Source: Pseudomonadota bacterium (GTDB taxonomy: Bacteria > Myxococcota > Myxococcia > Myxococcales > Myxococcaceae). Taken from it: 64,000 bases of DNA. This document shows positions 32,761-41,345 of the stretch, one piece after another. The DNA lies in assembly GCA_023423535.1 (NCBI GenBank), contig JAFAFL010000091.1:62001-126000 (forward strand), read 5' to 3'. The notes under the pieces were generated by a model. The model was not told the DNA's origin, did no database searches, and was given only the letters and a program-made list of their open reading frames with translations. Position numbers and translations under genes: made by a program. Numbering within the stretch: the first letter of the stretch is position 1; every line of letters begins with the position of its first letter.

Positions 32761-34833
32761 GTGCGCCACCGTCTCCTCGCCACAGCGCTCTGCTTCGCAG
32801 GAACCCTCGCCTTCGCTGACGAGCAGGGGCAAGAGCCGGAGGGAGGGGACTTCGAGACCGTCGTCACCGCCGAGCGCTCCGAGACGCAGGTCGGACGCGT
32901 GCCGGCGGCGGTGACGGTGGTGGGGCGCGAGGAGCTCCGCCGAGGACAGCCGACCCTCGGGCTCGACGAGGCGCTGGTGCCTGTGCCGGGCGTGTTCGCC
33001 CAGAACCGCTACAACTTCGCGCAGGATCTGCGCCTGAGCATCCGCGGCTTCGGAGCCCGTTCCGCGTTCGGCGTGCGCGGGATCCGGATCGTGGTGGATG
33101 GGATCCCCGAGACGCTCCCGGACGGTCAGAGCCAGGTGGACGCGCTGGAGCTCGCGGGCGTGCGGCGGATGGAGATCCACCGCGGGCTCTCGTCGCCGCT
33201 GTACGGAAACTCGGCGGGCGGCGTCATCCACCTGCTCACCGAAGACGGCGGCGGGCCTCCGCACGCGGAGCTGACGACGACGACGGGCGCGGGAGATCTG
33301 TGGAAGGTCGTGGCGCAGACCGGCGGCGAGGTGGGCCGGCTGCGCTACCACGCGACGGGATCGTTCCTCTCGTTCGAGGGCGTGCGCGAGCAGAGCGAGG
33401 TGAGGGCGCTCGGCGTCAACGCGAAGGGGACGTACGCGCCCGACGCGCGGTCCTCGGTGATGGTGACGGTGGGCGCGAACGACTCGCCGGTGGCAGACGA
33501 TCCCGGAGGACTCACCCGCGAGGAACTCGAGCAAACACCTCGCATTGCTGCGCCGAACAACCTGCGCTTCGACACCGGTGAGTCCGTGCGCGATCTCCGG
33601 GCCGGCGTGGTGCTGCGCCGCCGGTGGCTGCCGGATCACGACGTGCGGCTGACCGCCTTCCACAGCGCGCGCGCGTTCCGCTCCTCGATCCCGTTCAACC
33701 AGGTCGAGTACGACCGGCGCTTCTCCGGCGCGATCCTCCAGCACACGTTCGCGCGGCCCCTCTTCGGCCGCTACAGCCGGCTGAACACCGGGCTCGAAGT
33801 GCAGCGTCAGGACGACCGCCGGCGCAACCTGAACAACCTCGACGGGCAGCCCGGCGACACGCTGCGGCTGCACCAGGACGAGGACGTCACCAGCCTCGGG
33901 CTCTTCGCGCACGAGCTGCTGGAGATCGTGCCGCACCTCACGCTGCACGTCGGCGGACGCTACGACCTCGTGCGCTTCACGGTGAGCGATCGCCTGCTGA
34001 CCGACGGCGACGACTCAGGCGGAAAGACGTTCTCGCAGACGACGGGGCGAATCGGCGTGTCGTGGACGCTGCTTCGCGAGTTCTCGCCCTACCTCAGCGC
34101 GAGCCAGTCATTCGAAGTGCCCACCACCACCGAGCTGGTGAACCGGCCCGGCGGCGGCGGCGGGCTCAACGAGGCGCTCGAGCCGCAACGCGCGGACAGC
34201 CTCGAGGCCGGCGCGCGCGGGCAGCTCTTCGGCGAGCGCCTGGGTTACGAGGCCGCCCTCTTCCACACCTGGGTGGAGGGCCTGCTGGTGCGCTTCGAGG
34301 ACGAGACGGGCCGCGCGTTCTTTCGCAACGCGGAGCGGGGCAGGCACCTGGGAACGGAGCTCGGGCTGAGGGCGAAGCTGCCCTTCGGATTCGAGGTGCG
34401 CGGCGCGTGGACGTGGCTGCGTGCGACGGTGGGTGATGACGAGGTGGCGAGGCGCCTGCCCGGCCTTCCTGAGCACGTGGTGGGCGCGCAGCTCTCATGG
34501 CAACACGCGCGAGGTTTCCATGCGCTCGCGGAGTGGCAGCACGTGTCCGCTCTCTTCGCCGATGACGCGAACACGGTGCGCTCCGGCCCGTACGCCGTGC
34601 TCAACGCGCGGGTGGGCTACGAGATGCCGGGGCAGGGGTGGAGGGGGGCGCCGTTCCTCGGCGTGCAGAACGCGCTCGATGCGAGGTACGCGGGCAACGT
34701 GCGCGTGAACGCCGCGGCGGGCCGCTACTTCGAACCCGCACCGGGACGCTTGCTCTACGGCGGCGTGCGCGTGGCCTGGCAGGCGAAGGCGCCGGCGCAG
34801 ACCGAGCTCGCAGTCCCCGCGCGGGAACGATGA
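32761..34833 (+). CDS. TonB-dependent outer-membrane receptor
   Basis: 690 residues from GTG 32761, three bases after the tesB stop. A signal peptide (LLATALCFAGTLAFA) is followed by a TonB-box-like FETVVTA and a plug domain with PGVFAQNRYNFAQDLRLSIRG in conserved blocks and a later RIVVDGIPETLPDGQSQ. The C-terminal 500 residues are a 22-strand-type barrel ending in a YGGVRVAWQ strand. It would import a siderophore, metal complex or other scarce compound, powered by TonB-ExbBD, none of which is nearby. The ligand cannot be read from the sequence. Confidence 0.88.
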   Translation: MRHRLLATALCFAGTLAFADEQGQEPEGGDFETVVTAERSETQVGRVPAAVTVVGREELRRGQPTLGLDEALVPVPGVFAQNRYNFAQDLRLSIRGFGARSAFGVRGIRIVVDGIPETLPDGQSQVDALELAGVRRMEIHRGLSSPLYGNSAGGVIHLLTEDGGGPPHAELTTTTGAGDLWKVVAQTGGEVGRLRYHATGSFLSFEGVREQSEVRALGVNAKGTYAPDARSSVMVTVGANDSPVADDPGGLTREELEQTPRIAAPNNLRFDTGESVRDLRAGVVLRRRWLPDHDVRLTAFHSARAFRSSIPFNQVEYDRRFSGAILQHTFARPLFGRYSRLNTGLEVQRQDDRRRNLNNLDGQPGDTLRLHQDEDVTSLGLFAHELLEIVPHLTLHVGGRYDLVRFTVSDRLLTDGDDSGGKTFSQTTGRIGVSWTLLREFSPYLSASQSFEVPTTTELVNRPGGGGGLNEALEPQRADSLEAGARGQLFGERLGYEAALFHTWVEGLLVRFEDETGRAFFRNAERGRHLGTELGLRAKLPFGFEVRGAWTWLRATVGDDEVARRLPGLPEHVVGAQLSWQHARGFHALAEWQHVSALFADDANTVRSGPYAVLNARVGYEMPGQGWRGAPFLGVQNALDARYAGNVRVNAAAGRYFEPAPGRLLYGGVRVAWQAKAPAQTELAVPARER

Positions 34834-34837
34834 AGCA

Positions 34838-34875
34838 CCGCGCCCGCCCCTCCTGAAGAAGAGAGGCGGGCGCGG
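34838..34875. terminator. Bidirectional terminator between the TonB receptor and the Gly/Thr-rich lipoprotein gene
   Basis: A perfect 11-bp stem (CCGCGCCCGCC with GGCGGGCGCGG) with a 16-nt loop fills the 58-bp space between two convergent stops. There is no strong U-run on either side. Confidence 0.7.
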
Positions 34876-34891
34876 CTTCGCTTCGCGTCGG

Positions 34892-35536
34892 TTACTCCTG
34901 GTCCGGAAGCGGCTGGCCCTGGATCGTCGTCGAGCCCTGGCGCAGCGGCTGCCGCCGGCTGTCGATGTCGCTGCCCTCGCGACGCTCCTCGTCGGTGGTG
35001 GTCATCGAGCCATCGGTGCCCGAGCCGCCGGTGCCGCCGGTCCCCAGATCGCTCCCCGTCCCGCTGCCCGTCGTCCCGGTGCCCATGTTCCCGCTGCCGC
35101 TGGTGCCGGTGCCGCCAGTGCCCATGTCGCTGCCGCTGCCACCGGTCCCCAGCTCGCCGTCCATCCCCGCGCCGGTGTCGTCCTCGCCCATCCCCGCGCC
35201 GCCGGTGCCGAGGTCGTCCTGGGTGCCGCTGCCACCGGTGCCGAAGTCCTCAGTGGAGGGCGTGCCCTGATCGGTCTCCACGCCCGCATCGCCGGCACCC
35301 TCGGTGCCCGAGCCGCCCATGCCGGGCTCGTCGAAGCGCTGGTCGTCGTCGAGGTCGTCGCTCCCCAGCGCGTCGTCCTCGTTGCCCACGTCCATCTGAT
35401 CGTTCGTCTGGTTCGACTGGTCGTTGGTCATCCCGGCCTGGGTCAGCCGCTCGCGGCGATCCTCCGTCCGCGCCTCCCGAGTCCCCGCGCACCCGACCAG
35501 CGCGAGCGCCGCCACTGCCGCAAAGAGCTTCCTCAT
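34892..35536 (-). CDS. Low-complexity Gly/Thr/Ser-rich lipoprotein
   Basis: 214 residues. The lipoprotein signal MRKLFAAVAALALVGC is followed by an acidic, Asn/Asp-rich part (about 30-80) and then roughly 100 residues of imperfect GTGGSG / GTGGTG repeats with acidic inserts. A charged, Gln-rich C-terminus follows (RRQPLRQGSTTIQGQ). Such a chain is probably disordered and exported to the outer membrane. No family is recognised. Start ATG 35536 was chosen because the lipobox needs it. Confidence 0.7.
   Translation of the reverse strand: MRKLFAAVAALALVGCAGTREARTEDRRERLTQAGMTNDQSNQTNDQMDVGNEDDALGSDDLDDDQRFDEPGMGGSGTEGAGDAGVETDQGTPSTEDFGTGGSGTQDDLGTGGAGMGEDDTGAGMDGELGTGGSGSDMGTGGTGTSGSGNMGTGTTGSGTGSDLGTGGTGGSGTDGSMTTTDEERREGSDIDSRRQPLRQGSTTIQGQPLPDQE
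35000..35340 (-). repeat. Degenerate short tandem repeats encoding GTGG(S/T/A)G units
   Basis: Within the lipoprotein gene, runs of related 12-18 bp units (minus strand GGCACCGGCGGC-like) encode GTGG units broken by acidic residues. The unit length and sequence vary, so the array is old or under selection for composition rather than sequence. Confidence 0.6.
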
Positions 35537-35674
35537 GTCGTGCGTCCCTCCCCGCGAACCATTCGCGCTCGGGAAGGTTTGGTTCGACGCAGGGCAGGCG
35601 GAACTCGGCGGGGACGGCGCCCTGTCTGGTCGCCCGCTCCCCGGCCAATCCCCGCGGTCATTCAACCGACATCA

Positions 35675-36610
35675 CTACGACGGCGGCAGCTCGAGCCCGA
35701 GCCGGGCCAACGCGTCGGTGAACGCCGGAGGCGGTGGCGCCTCGACGAGCGGCTCTCCCGGCAGCCCGAGCGCGCGCGCGTGGAGGAGATGACGCTCGAA
35801 GCCCTCCCGCTCTTCGCCGCCGTACTGCGAGTCTCCCACCAGCGGCGCGCCGATCGACGCGAGGTGCGCGCGGACCTGGTGGAGCACGCCGGTGTGGATG
35901 CGCGCCTCCACCAGCGAATACTGACCCCGCCGGGCGAGGACGGTGAACGTCGTCAGCGCCTCGCGCCCCGAGGACTGTCCGTGCTGCTCGTCGGCCGCCG
36001 GCTCCACGCGGTCGGTGTGACGCGCCGAGTGACGCAGCGGCAAGTCGATCTCGCCCTCGTCGGCGATGGGCCCGGAGACGATCGCCCAGTACCGCTTCTC
36101 CACGTCGCGCCGCGTGAAGGCCTCCCGCGCGCGCAGCCAGGCGTCACGCGTGCGCGCGGCGACGATGACGCCGGAGGTCGGTCCGTCGAGCCGGTGGCAG
36201 AGCCCGCCCTCGCGAGGGTCCTCGCCAGCCTCGATGCACTCCGGGTAGCGCGCGACGAGCGCGTTGACGACGGTGCCCGTCTCGCCCGCCTGCAGCGGAT
36301 GCGAGGGCCAGCCGGCGGGCTTGTCCACGAAGACGAACGCATCGGTTTCGCGCAGCACGTGCAAGGGGACGTCGGGCGTGGGCACCGGACGCGGATCCTC
36401 CTCCGCGACCTCCACGCTCACGGTCTGTCCCGCGAGCACCGCCTGGCCCTTCTTCGCGGTGCGCCCGTTCACCCGGATCGCGCCCGTGTCGAACAGCGCC
36501 TTCAGCTTCGCGCGCGAGAGCCCGAGCTTTCCGCCGACCCACAGGTCGAGCCGCGCGCCTGCGTCGCCTTCCGCGACCGTCAGTTCCGTCTTCGTTCCCG
36601 AGGTGCTCAC
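35675..36610 (-). CDS. RluA-family pseudouridine synthase
   Basis: 311 residues from GTG 36610. An S4-like N-terminal RNA-binding domain (KLGLSRAKLKALFDTGAIRVNG) precedes the catalytic domain with the RluA signature GLCHRLDGPTSGVIV (catalytic Asp) and LHQVRAHLASIGAPLVGDSQYGG split in conserved blocks. It converts specific uridines in rRNA (RluC/D-like) or tRNA to pseudouridine; the exact target is not clear from the sequence. It lies 23 bp downstream of the Ser/Thr kinase gene and is probably co-transcribed with it. Confidence 0.9.
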   Translation of the reverse strand: MSTSGTKTELTVAEGDAGARLDLWVGGKLGLSRAKLKALFDTGAIRVNGRTAKKGQAVLAGQTVSVEVAEEDPRPVPTPDVPLHVLRETDAFVFVDKPAGWPSHPLQAGETGTVVNALVARYPECIEAGEDPREGGLCHRLDGPTSGVIVAARTRDAWLRAREAFTRRDVEKRYWAIVSGPIADEGEIDLPLRHSARHTDRVEPAADEQHGQSSGREALTTFTVLARRGQYSLVEARIHTGVLHQVRAHLASIGAPLVGDSQYGGEEREGFERHLLHARALGLPGEPLVEAPPPPAFTDALARLGLELPPS

Positions 36611-36633
36611 AGCCGGCAGACCTACCGCACCGG

Positions 36634-37818
36634 CTACAGCTCCGCGAGCGCCTCGTAGACCTCTTCCGCGGTGCTCAGCCTGTCCTCGGGCTCCTTGCGG
36701 ATGAGCCGGTGCGCCACGCGCGCGAGCTGCGGCTCGACGTGCGGGTTCAGCGCGAAGAGCGAGAGGGGCTCCGTCTCCAGCACCTTCTGCCAGAGCTCGT
36801 ACGGGGTTCGCGCGTCGAAGGGCGGGCGGCCGGAGAGCAGCTCGTAGAGGATGACCCCGAGGCTGTAGAGGTCGGCGCGCGCGTCGATCGACTCGCCGAG
36901 GATCTGCTCCGGCGCCATGTAGCGGAAGGTCCCCACCAGCCGCCCGTTCTGGGTCACGCCGGTGTCGTCGGCGAGGAACTTCGCGAGGCCGAAGTCCATC
37001 AGCCGCACGATGTGGTCCTCGTCCACCATCACGTTCGTGGGCTTGAGGTCGCGGTGCACGAGCCCGTGCGCGTGGATGTACGCGAGCGCCTGGCACAGCT
37101 GCAGCACCGCGTCGGTGAGCCGGCCCACGCGCTCGGGGCGGTTGAGCGCCACGAGGTCCGTGTCCGAGATCCGGTTCGTCACAGCCTTTGGGGTCGGCGT
37201 CGCGAGCAGCGGCACCTCCCACGGCACGTCCGCTTCGGCGGCAGCGAGTCCCACGCCGGTGTTCGTGTCCGGCTCGTCCGCGCGATCCGCCAGCGCCCGC
37301 ACCGAAGCGGGACCCTCGTCGTACTCCTCGAGCTCCTCGCTGGGCATCTCCGTCGCGTAGCGCGAGAGGTCGAACGCGCGAGGTCCCACGTCGGTGGCCT
37401 CGTCGCTGTCGTCGCGGCCGTCGTGGCTCCAGTCGTCGTCGCCGCCGAGGCCGAAGAAGCCGTCCACGCTGTGGCTGCCGGAGGAGCGGTTCCCGCCGCG
37501 CACGAGGTCGTCGCTGGTGAGCGAGAGGTACTGGCGCAGGGTCAGTCCCTCCACCAGCTCCATCGCCAGATAGGGGTAGCCCTGGAAGACGCCGGTGTCG
37601 AAGACCTTCACCACGTTCGGGTGCGCGAGGTCGTGCAGCGTCTCGAACTCCCTCGCGAGCCTTCGCGCGGCGCGAGGGTCGAGCGCGGGTCCGGTGCTCA
37701 GCAGCTTGAGCGCCGCGGACTCGCCGGTCCGGCGGTCGATGGCGCGATAGACGGTCCCTGCTCCACCCGCGCCGAGCGTTTCCAGCACGCGGTAGGGACC
37801 AATCATCCGGGGCGGCAT
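36634..37818 (-). CDS. Ser/Thr protein kinase with a large acidic insert
   Basis: 394 residues. Hanks-type kinase: glycine loop LGAGGAGTVYRA, ATP Lys K38 (AALKLL), catalytic HRDLKPTN (D257), DFG in LMDFGLAKF and the APE motif YMAPEQI are all present, so it should be active. Between the hinge (YLAMELVEGLTLRQYL) and the helix before HRD there is an insert of roughly 120 residues rich in Asp/Ser (GLGGDDDWSHDGRDDSDE), absent from ordinary kinases. There is no transmembrane segment, so it is cytosolic. The kinase ends soon after the C-lobe, with no sensor domain. The substrate is unknown; the FHA proteins of this genome are possible readers. Confidence 0.9.
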   Translation of the reverse strand: MPPRMIGPYRVLETLGAGGAGTVYRAIDRRTGESAALKLLSTGPALDPRAARRLAREFETLHDLAHPNVVKVFDTGVFQGYPYLAMELVEGLTLRQYLSLTSDDLVRGGNRSSGSHSVDGFFGLGGDDDWSHDGRDDSDEATDVGPRAFDLSRYATEMPSEELEEYDEGPASVRALADRADEPDTNTGVGLAAAEADVPWEVPLLATPTPKAVTNRISDTDLVALNRPERVGRLTDAVLQLCQALAYIHAHGLVHRDLKPTNVMVDEDHIVRLMDFGLAKFLADDTGVTQNGRLVGTFRYMAPEQILGESIDARADLYSLGVILYELLSGRPPFDARTPYELWQKVLETEPLSLFALNPHVEPQLARVAHRLIRKEPEDRLSTAEEVYEALAEL

Positions 37819-37971
37819 GAAGGGAGGATCCTACACGCGATCCCTTCAGCGTCGACAAGAGGACACAGCCGAGGGTGTCCTTGGACCCACGCCGCACCGC
37901 TGGACGGCGAGAAGGCGAGCAACTCCCGTTGTTTACCCCGTGAGCCCCTTGACTGTAGGGTGCGCGGCCTC

Positions 37972-38772
37972 ATGCAGACCCCGTCGCACCTTGTCGAACT
38001 CGAAGCAGAGGTGAAGGCCCGCCCGCTGCCCGGCCATGTCGGGATCATCATGGACGGCAACGGCCGCTGGGCGGAGGGGAGGGGCCAGGTCCGGATCGAA
38101 GGACACCGCGAGGGCTCGAACAGCGTGCGCGAGGTCACCCGCTGCGCGCGCCGGATCGGCGTGAAGGCGCTGACGCTCTACGCGTTCTCCTCCCAGAACT
38201 GGTCGCGGCCCGCCGACGAGGTCGCGGCGCTGATGGACCTTTTGCGCGAGTACCTCGAGAAGGAGCGCGCGGAGATCATGGAGAACCAGATCCGCCTCAA
38301 TGCGATCGGCGAGGTGGAGAAGCTGCCGCGCTACGTGCGCGATCCGCTGGACGCGCTGCGCCGCGACTCCGCGGGCAACGGCGGCATGGTGCTCACGCTC
38401 GCGCTCTCCTACGGCGGCCGGGAGGAGATCCTCCGTGCGACACGCAGGCTGGCGGAGAGGGCAGCGCAGGGCGAGCTCAAGCCCTCGGACATCGACGAGA
38501 AGCAGTTCGAGAACGCGCTGTGGACGCACGATCTCCCGGCGCTGGATCTGGTCATCCGGTCGAGCGGTGAACAGCGCATCTCCAACTTCCTCCTCTGGCA
38601 GGCGGCCTACGCGGAGCTGGTGTTCACCGACGTGGCCTGGCCCGACTTCCGGCAGGAGCAGTTCCTACGTTGCGTCGAGCAGTACCAGACCCGCGAGCGC
38701 CGCTTCGGGCTCACGGGCGCGCAGCTCGCGACGGGGCCGGCAGTGCAGCCCCGCGCACAGGGGAGCGTGTGA
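37972..38772 (+). CDS. uppS: Undecaprenyl diphosphate synthase
   Basis: 266 residues. Cis-prenyltransferase that makes undecaprenyl diphosphate for peptidoglycan and polysaccharide carriers. HVGIIMDGNGRWAEGRG holds the catalytic Asp; LTLYAFSSQNWSRP and the C-terminal DLVIRSSGEQRISNFLLWQ block are standard. ATG 37972 was chosen; a GTG at 37960 would add four residues. The stop overlaps the cdsA GTG (GTGA), so the pair is coupled. First gene of the uppS-cdsA-rseP cluster. Confidence 0.95.
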   Translation: MQTPSHLVELEAEVKARPLPGHVGIIMDGNGRWAEGRGQVRIEGHREGSNSVREVTRCARRIGVKALTLYAFSSQNWSRPADEVAALMDLLREYLEKERAEIMENQIRLNAIGEVEKLPRYVRDPLDALRRDSAGNGGMVLTLALSYGGREEILRATRRLAERAAQGELKPSDIDEKQFENALWTHDLPALDLVIRSSGEQRISNFLLWQAAYAELVFTDVAWPDFRQEQFLRCVEQYQTRERRFGLTGAQLATGPAVQPRAQGSV

Positions 38773-39599
38773 ACGAGAAGAATCGCAACCTGGCACTCCG
38801 GGTGGGCAGCGCGGTCGTCCTGCTCCCGGTGGTGCTCGGCTTGTTGTGGGCGGGCGGTTGGTGGAGCGCGGGGCTGATGGCCGGTGCCGCGGCGATCTGC
38901 GCGTCCGAGTACTTCCTCATCGTCTTCAAGCGGCTGGGGCCACTGGCCTGGCTCTCCATGGCGGGCGCGGCGCTGATGCCGTTGCTCCACGTGCTCTCGC
39001 CGGAGCAGGCGTGGTCGTTCGCGTTCTTCACGGTCGCGTTCGTGTTCCTCGCGTCGTGGACCTTCCACCTCATCGCGGGACCATTGAAGGAGGCACCCAC
39101 GCACGCGGCGCACGCGCTGACGGGCCTCGTGTACGGCGGCCTCGGGCTGGCCGCGCTGGCGTGGCTGCGGCTGTTGCCGGAGACGGGCCTCGGCTGGGTG
39201 ATCGTCGCGCTGGTGATCACCTGGACGAACGACACCTTCGCGTACTTCGCCGGCCGCTTCTTCGGGAAGCACAAGCTCTACCCCGAGGTCTCCCCGAACA
39301 AGACGTGGGAGGGCTTCTTCGGCGGCATGACCGGGTCGGTGCTGGGCATGGTGGTGCTGAAGCTCGCGTTCTACGACTGGCTCTCGTGGATCGACGTGGT
39401 GGGCGTGGGCCTGCTCGGCGGCGTGTTCGGTCCGGTGGGAGACCTCGCCGAGTCGATGCTCAAGCGCGCGTACGGGGTGAAGGACTCGGGGAAGATCATC
39501 CCCGGCCACGGCGGCCTGCTCGATCGGATCGACGCGCTGGTGTTCAACGCGCCCATCGTTTTCGCGTGGGTGGCGTTCGTGCGCGGCGCGCTCGTCTAG
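38769..39599 (+). CDS. cdsA: Phosphatidate cytidylyltransferase
   Basis: 276 residues with about eight membrane spans. It makes CDP-diacylglycerol from phosphatidate and CTP. The family signature near the C-terminus, SMLKRAYGVKDSGKIIPGHGG in two blocks with LLDRIDAL, is intact, and TWTNDTFAYFAGRFFGKHK precedes it. The GTG start overlaps the uppS stop. In many bacteria dxr follows; here the next gene is rseP after about 100 bp. Confidence 0.95.
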   Translation: MNEKNRNLALRVGSAVVLLPVVLGLLWAGGWWSAGLMAGAAAICASEYFLIVFKRLGPLAWLSMAGAALMPLLHVLSPEQAWSFAFFTVAFVFLASWTFHLIAGPLKEAPTHAAHALTGLVYGGLGLAALAWLRLLPETGLGWVIVALVITWTNDTFAYFAGRFFGKHKLYPEVSPNKTWEGFFGGMTGSVLGMVVLKLAFYDWLSWIDVVGVGLLGGVFGPVGDLAESMLKRAYGVKDSGKIIPGHGGLLDRIDALVFNAPIVFAWVAFVRGALV

Positions 39600-39701
39600 C
39601 CGCTGGGTGTCATGTAGGCCGGTCCGCAGGCGCGGCCCGATGTCCAGCGCAGGGCAGGTGTGCGTTGTCGGTTGGGGATCCCACCATTAGTGTGGGGGCG
39701 A

Positions 39702-41339
39702 ATGAATCCGCAGACCCTCGTGCTGTTCGTGATCCTGCTGGGCGTGTTGATCACCGTCCACGAGCTGGGGCACTTCCTCGTCGCGAAGCTGCTCAACGTG
39801 AAGGTGCTGCGGTTCTCGATCGGCTTCGGCCCGAAGATCGTCGGCTTCACGCGGGGCGAGACAGAGTACCGCATCGCGTGGATCCCGCTCGGCGGCTACG
39901 TGAAGATGGCCGGCGAGCTGCCGCATGACGAGGAGAACCCGGAGGACGCCAGCCGTGGCTTTCTCGCGCAGCCGCCCTGGAAGCGCGCGCTGATCGTCAT
40001 CGCGGGTCCGGCGTTCAACCTCATCTTCCCGCTGTTCATCTACTTCTTCGTCTTCTTCGGCTCGCACGAGCAGCTCGCGCCGGTCATCCGCTTCGTGCAG
40101 CCCGGGCTGCCGGCGGCCGAAGCGGGTCTGCGTCCCGGCGACCGCGTGCTGGCGGTGGAGGGCCAGCCGGTGGAGAGCTACCTGCGCTTCGAGGACGCGG
40201 TGGAGAAGCGCGCGGACCTCCCCACGCGGCTGCTCATCGAGCGCGACGGCGAGAAGCTGGAGAAGACCGTCACCCCCGCGTCCGCGTTCATGGCGGACGT
40301 GTTCGCGGACACGCGCGGTGAGATCGGTGTGGAGCGCTATTCGCCGGAGCCGGTGCTCGGCGTTCCGGAGGACGGGCCGGCGCATGCGGCGGGACTGCGG
40401 ACGTTCGACCGCGTGCTGCGCGCGAACGATCAGCCGGTGCCGGATCTGGCTCGGCTGGAGAAGATCCTCGAGGGCGTGGAGCCTGGCGGAACGGTCTCGC
40501 TGGAGGTGGCTCGGCTCGAGCCGCTGGCGCTGCCGGGTGTGGGCGGTGCGACGCCGCGGGTGGTGAAGGTGACGGTGCCGGTGCGCGAGGGCACCGGGCT
40601 CGAGGCCATCGGCGCGGAGATGAGCGACCTCTACGTGGGCCACGTCTATGACGGCGGTCCGGCGAAGCGCGCGGGGCTCGAGCGCGGTGATCGGCTGATC
40701 GCAGTGGATGGAAGACCGCTGCGCTCGTTCCGCGACTTCACCATCTCCATCGCGCGGACCGGCGAGGCGCCGTTCAAGCTGACCTGGCGCACCGACGGCA
40801 AGGTGCGTGAGGAGACGCTGGCGCGCGGCAAGTTCCACCGCACGGACGTGCTCGGCCAGAAGGTGCCGACCGAGGGCATCGGCGTGGCGGGCGGTCTGGT
40901 GGGCTGGAGCGCCGCGTACTCGCCAGAGGTGGAGCGGGTGACCGTGCACCTCGGGTTCGGCGAGTCGCTGAAGGAGTCCGCCCAGATGGTGCCGGTGGTG
41001 ATCGGCCAGACGGTGCGCGTGATCGGCATGCTCTTCACCGGCGACATGCCGTTCAACACGCTGGGCGGGCCGATCATGATGTTCCAGCTCACCGGCATCC
41101 AGGCGGAGAAGGGGTACCGGGACTACCTGCAGTTGATGGGCGCGATCTCGGTGAACCTCGGGATCATGAACCTGCTGCCCATCCCCATCCTCGACGGCTT
41201 CGCGCTTCTCGCGGCGATGTGGGAGGCGATCCGGCGGCGGCCCATCCCGGTGCGCGCCCGCGAGATCGCGAACATGGTGGGCCTGGCGATGCTGATCATC
41301 ATCATGGTCCTCGTCTTCAAGAACGACCTCACGAGGTAG
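39702..41339 (+). CDS. rseP: RIP metalloprotease RseP (site-2 protease) with three PDZ domains
   Basis: 545 residues, about 100 longer than E. coli RseP. The zinc motif HELGHF starts at H20 and the third ligand is in PIPILDGF; the Gly normally after LDG is Phe here. Three PDZ domains can be counted instead of two, with GLRPGDRVLAVEGQPV, GLRTFDRVLRANDQPV and GLERGDRLIAVDGRPL. It cleaves anti-sigma factors and signal-peptide remnants in the membrane. ATG 39702 begins the first membrane span (MNPQTLVLFVILLGVLITV); the in-frame extension upstream is not supported. rlpA follows after 6 bp. Confidence 0.93.
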   Translation: MNPQTLVLFVILLGVLITVHELGHFLVAKLLNVKVLRFSIGFGPKIVGFTRGETEYRIAWIPLGGYVKMAGELPHDEENPEDASRGFLAQPPWKRALIVIAGPAFNLIFPLFIYFFVFFGSHEQLAPVIRFVQPGLPAAEAGLRPGDRVLAVEGQPVESYLRFEDAVEKRADLPTRLLIERDGEKLEKTVTPASAFMADVFADTRGEIGVERYSPEPVLGVPEDGPAHAAGLRTFDRVLRANDQPVPDLARLEKILEGVEPGGTVSLEVARLEPLALPGVGGATPRVVKVTVPVREGTGLEAIGAEMSDLYVGHVYDGGPAKRAGLERGDRLIAVDGRPLRSFRDFTISIARTGEAPFKLTWRTDGKVREETLARGKFHRTDVLGQKVPTEGIGVAGGLVGWSAAYSPEVERVTVHLGFGESLKESAQMVPVVIGQTVRVIGMLFTGDMPFNTLGGPIMMFQLTGIQAEKGYRDYLQLMGAISVNLGIMNLLPIPILDGFALLAAMWEAIRRRPIPVRAREIANMVGLAMLIIIMVLVFKNDLTR

Positions 41340-41345
41340 CCGGTC

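Noticed and set aside
39600..39701. Possible relic of dxr between cdsA and rseP
   Set aside because: About 100 bp with no recognisable Dxr segment in any frame.
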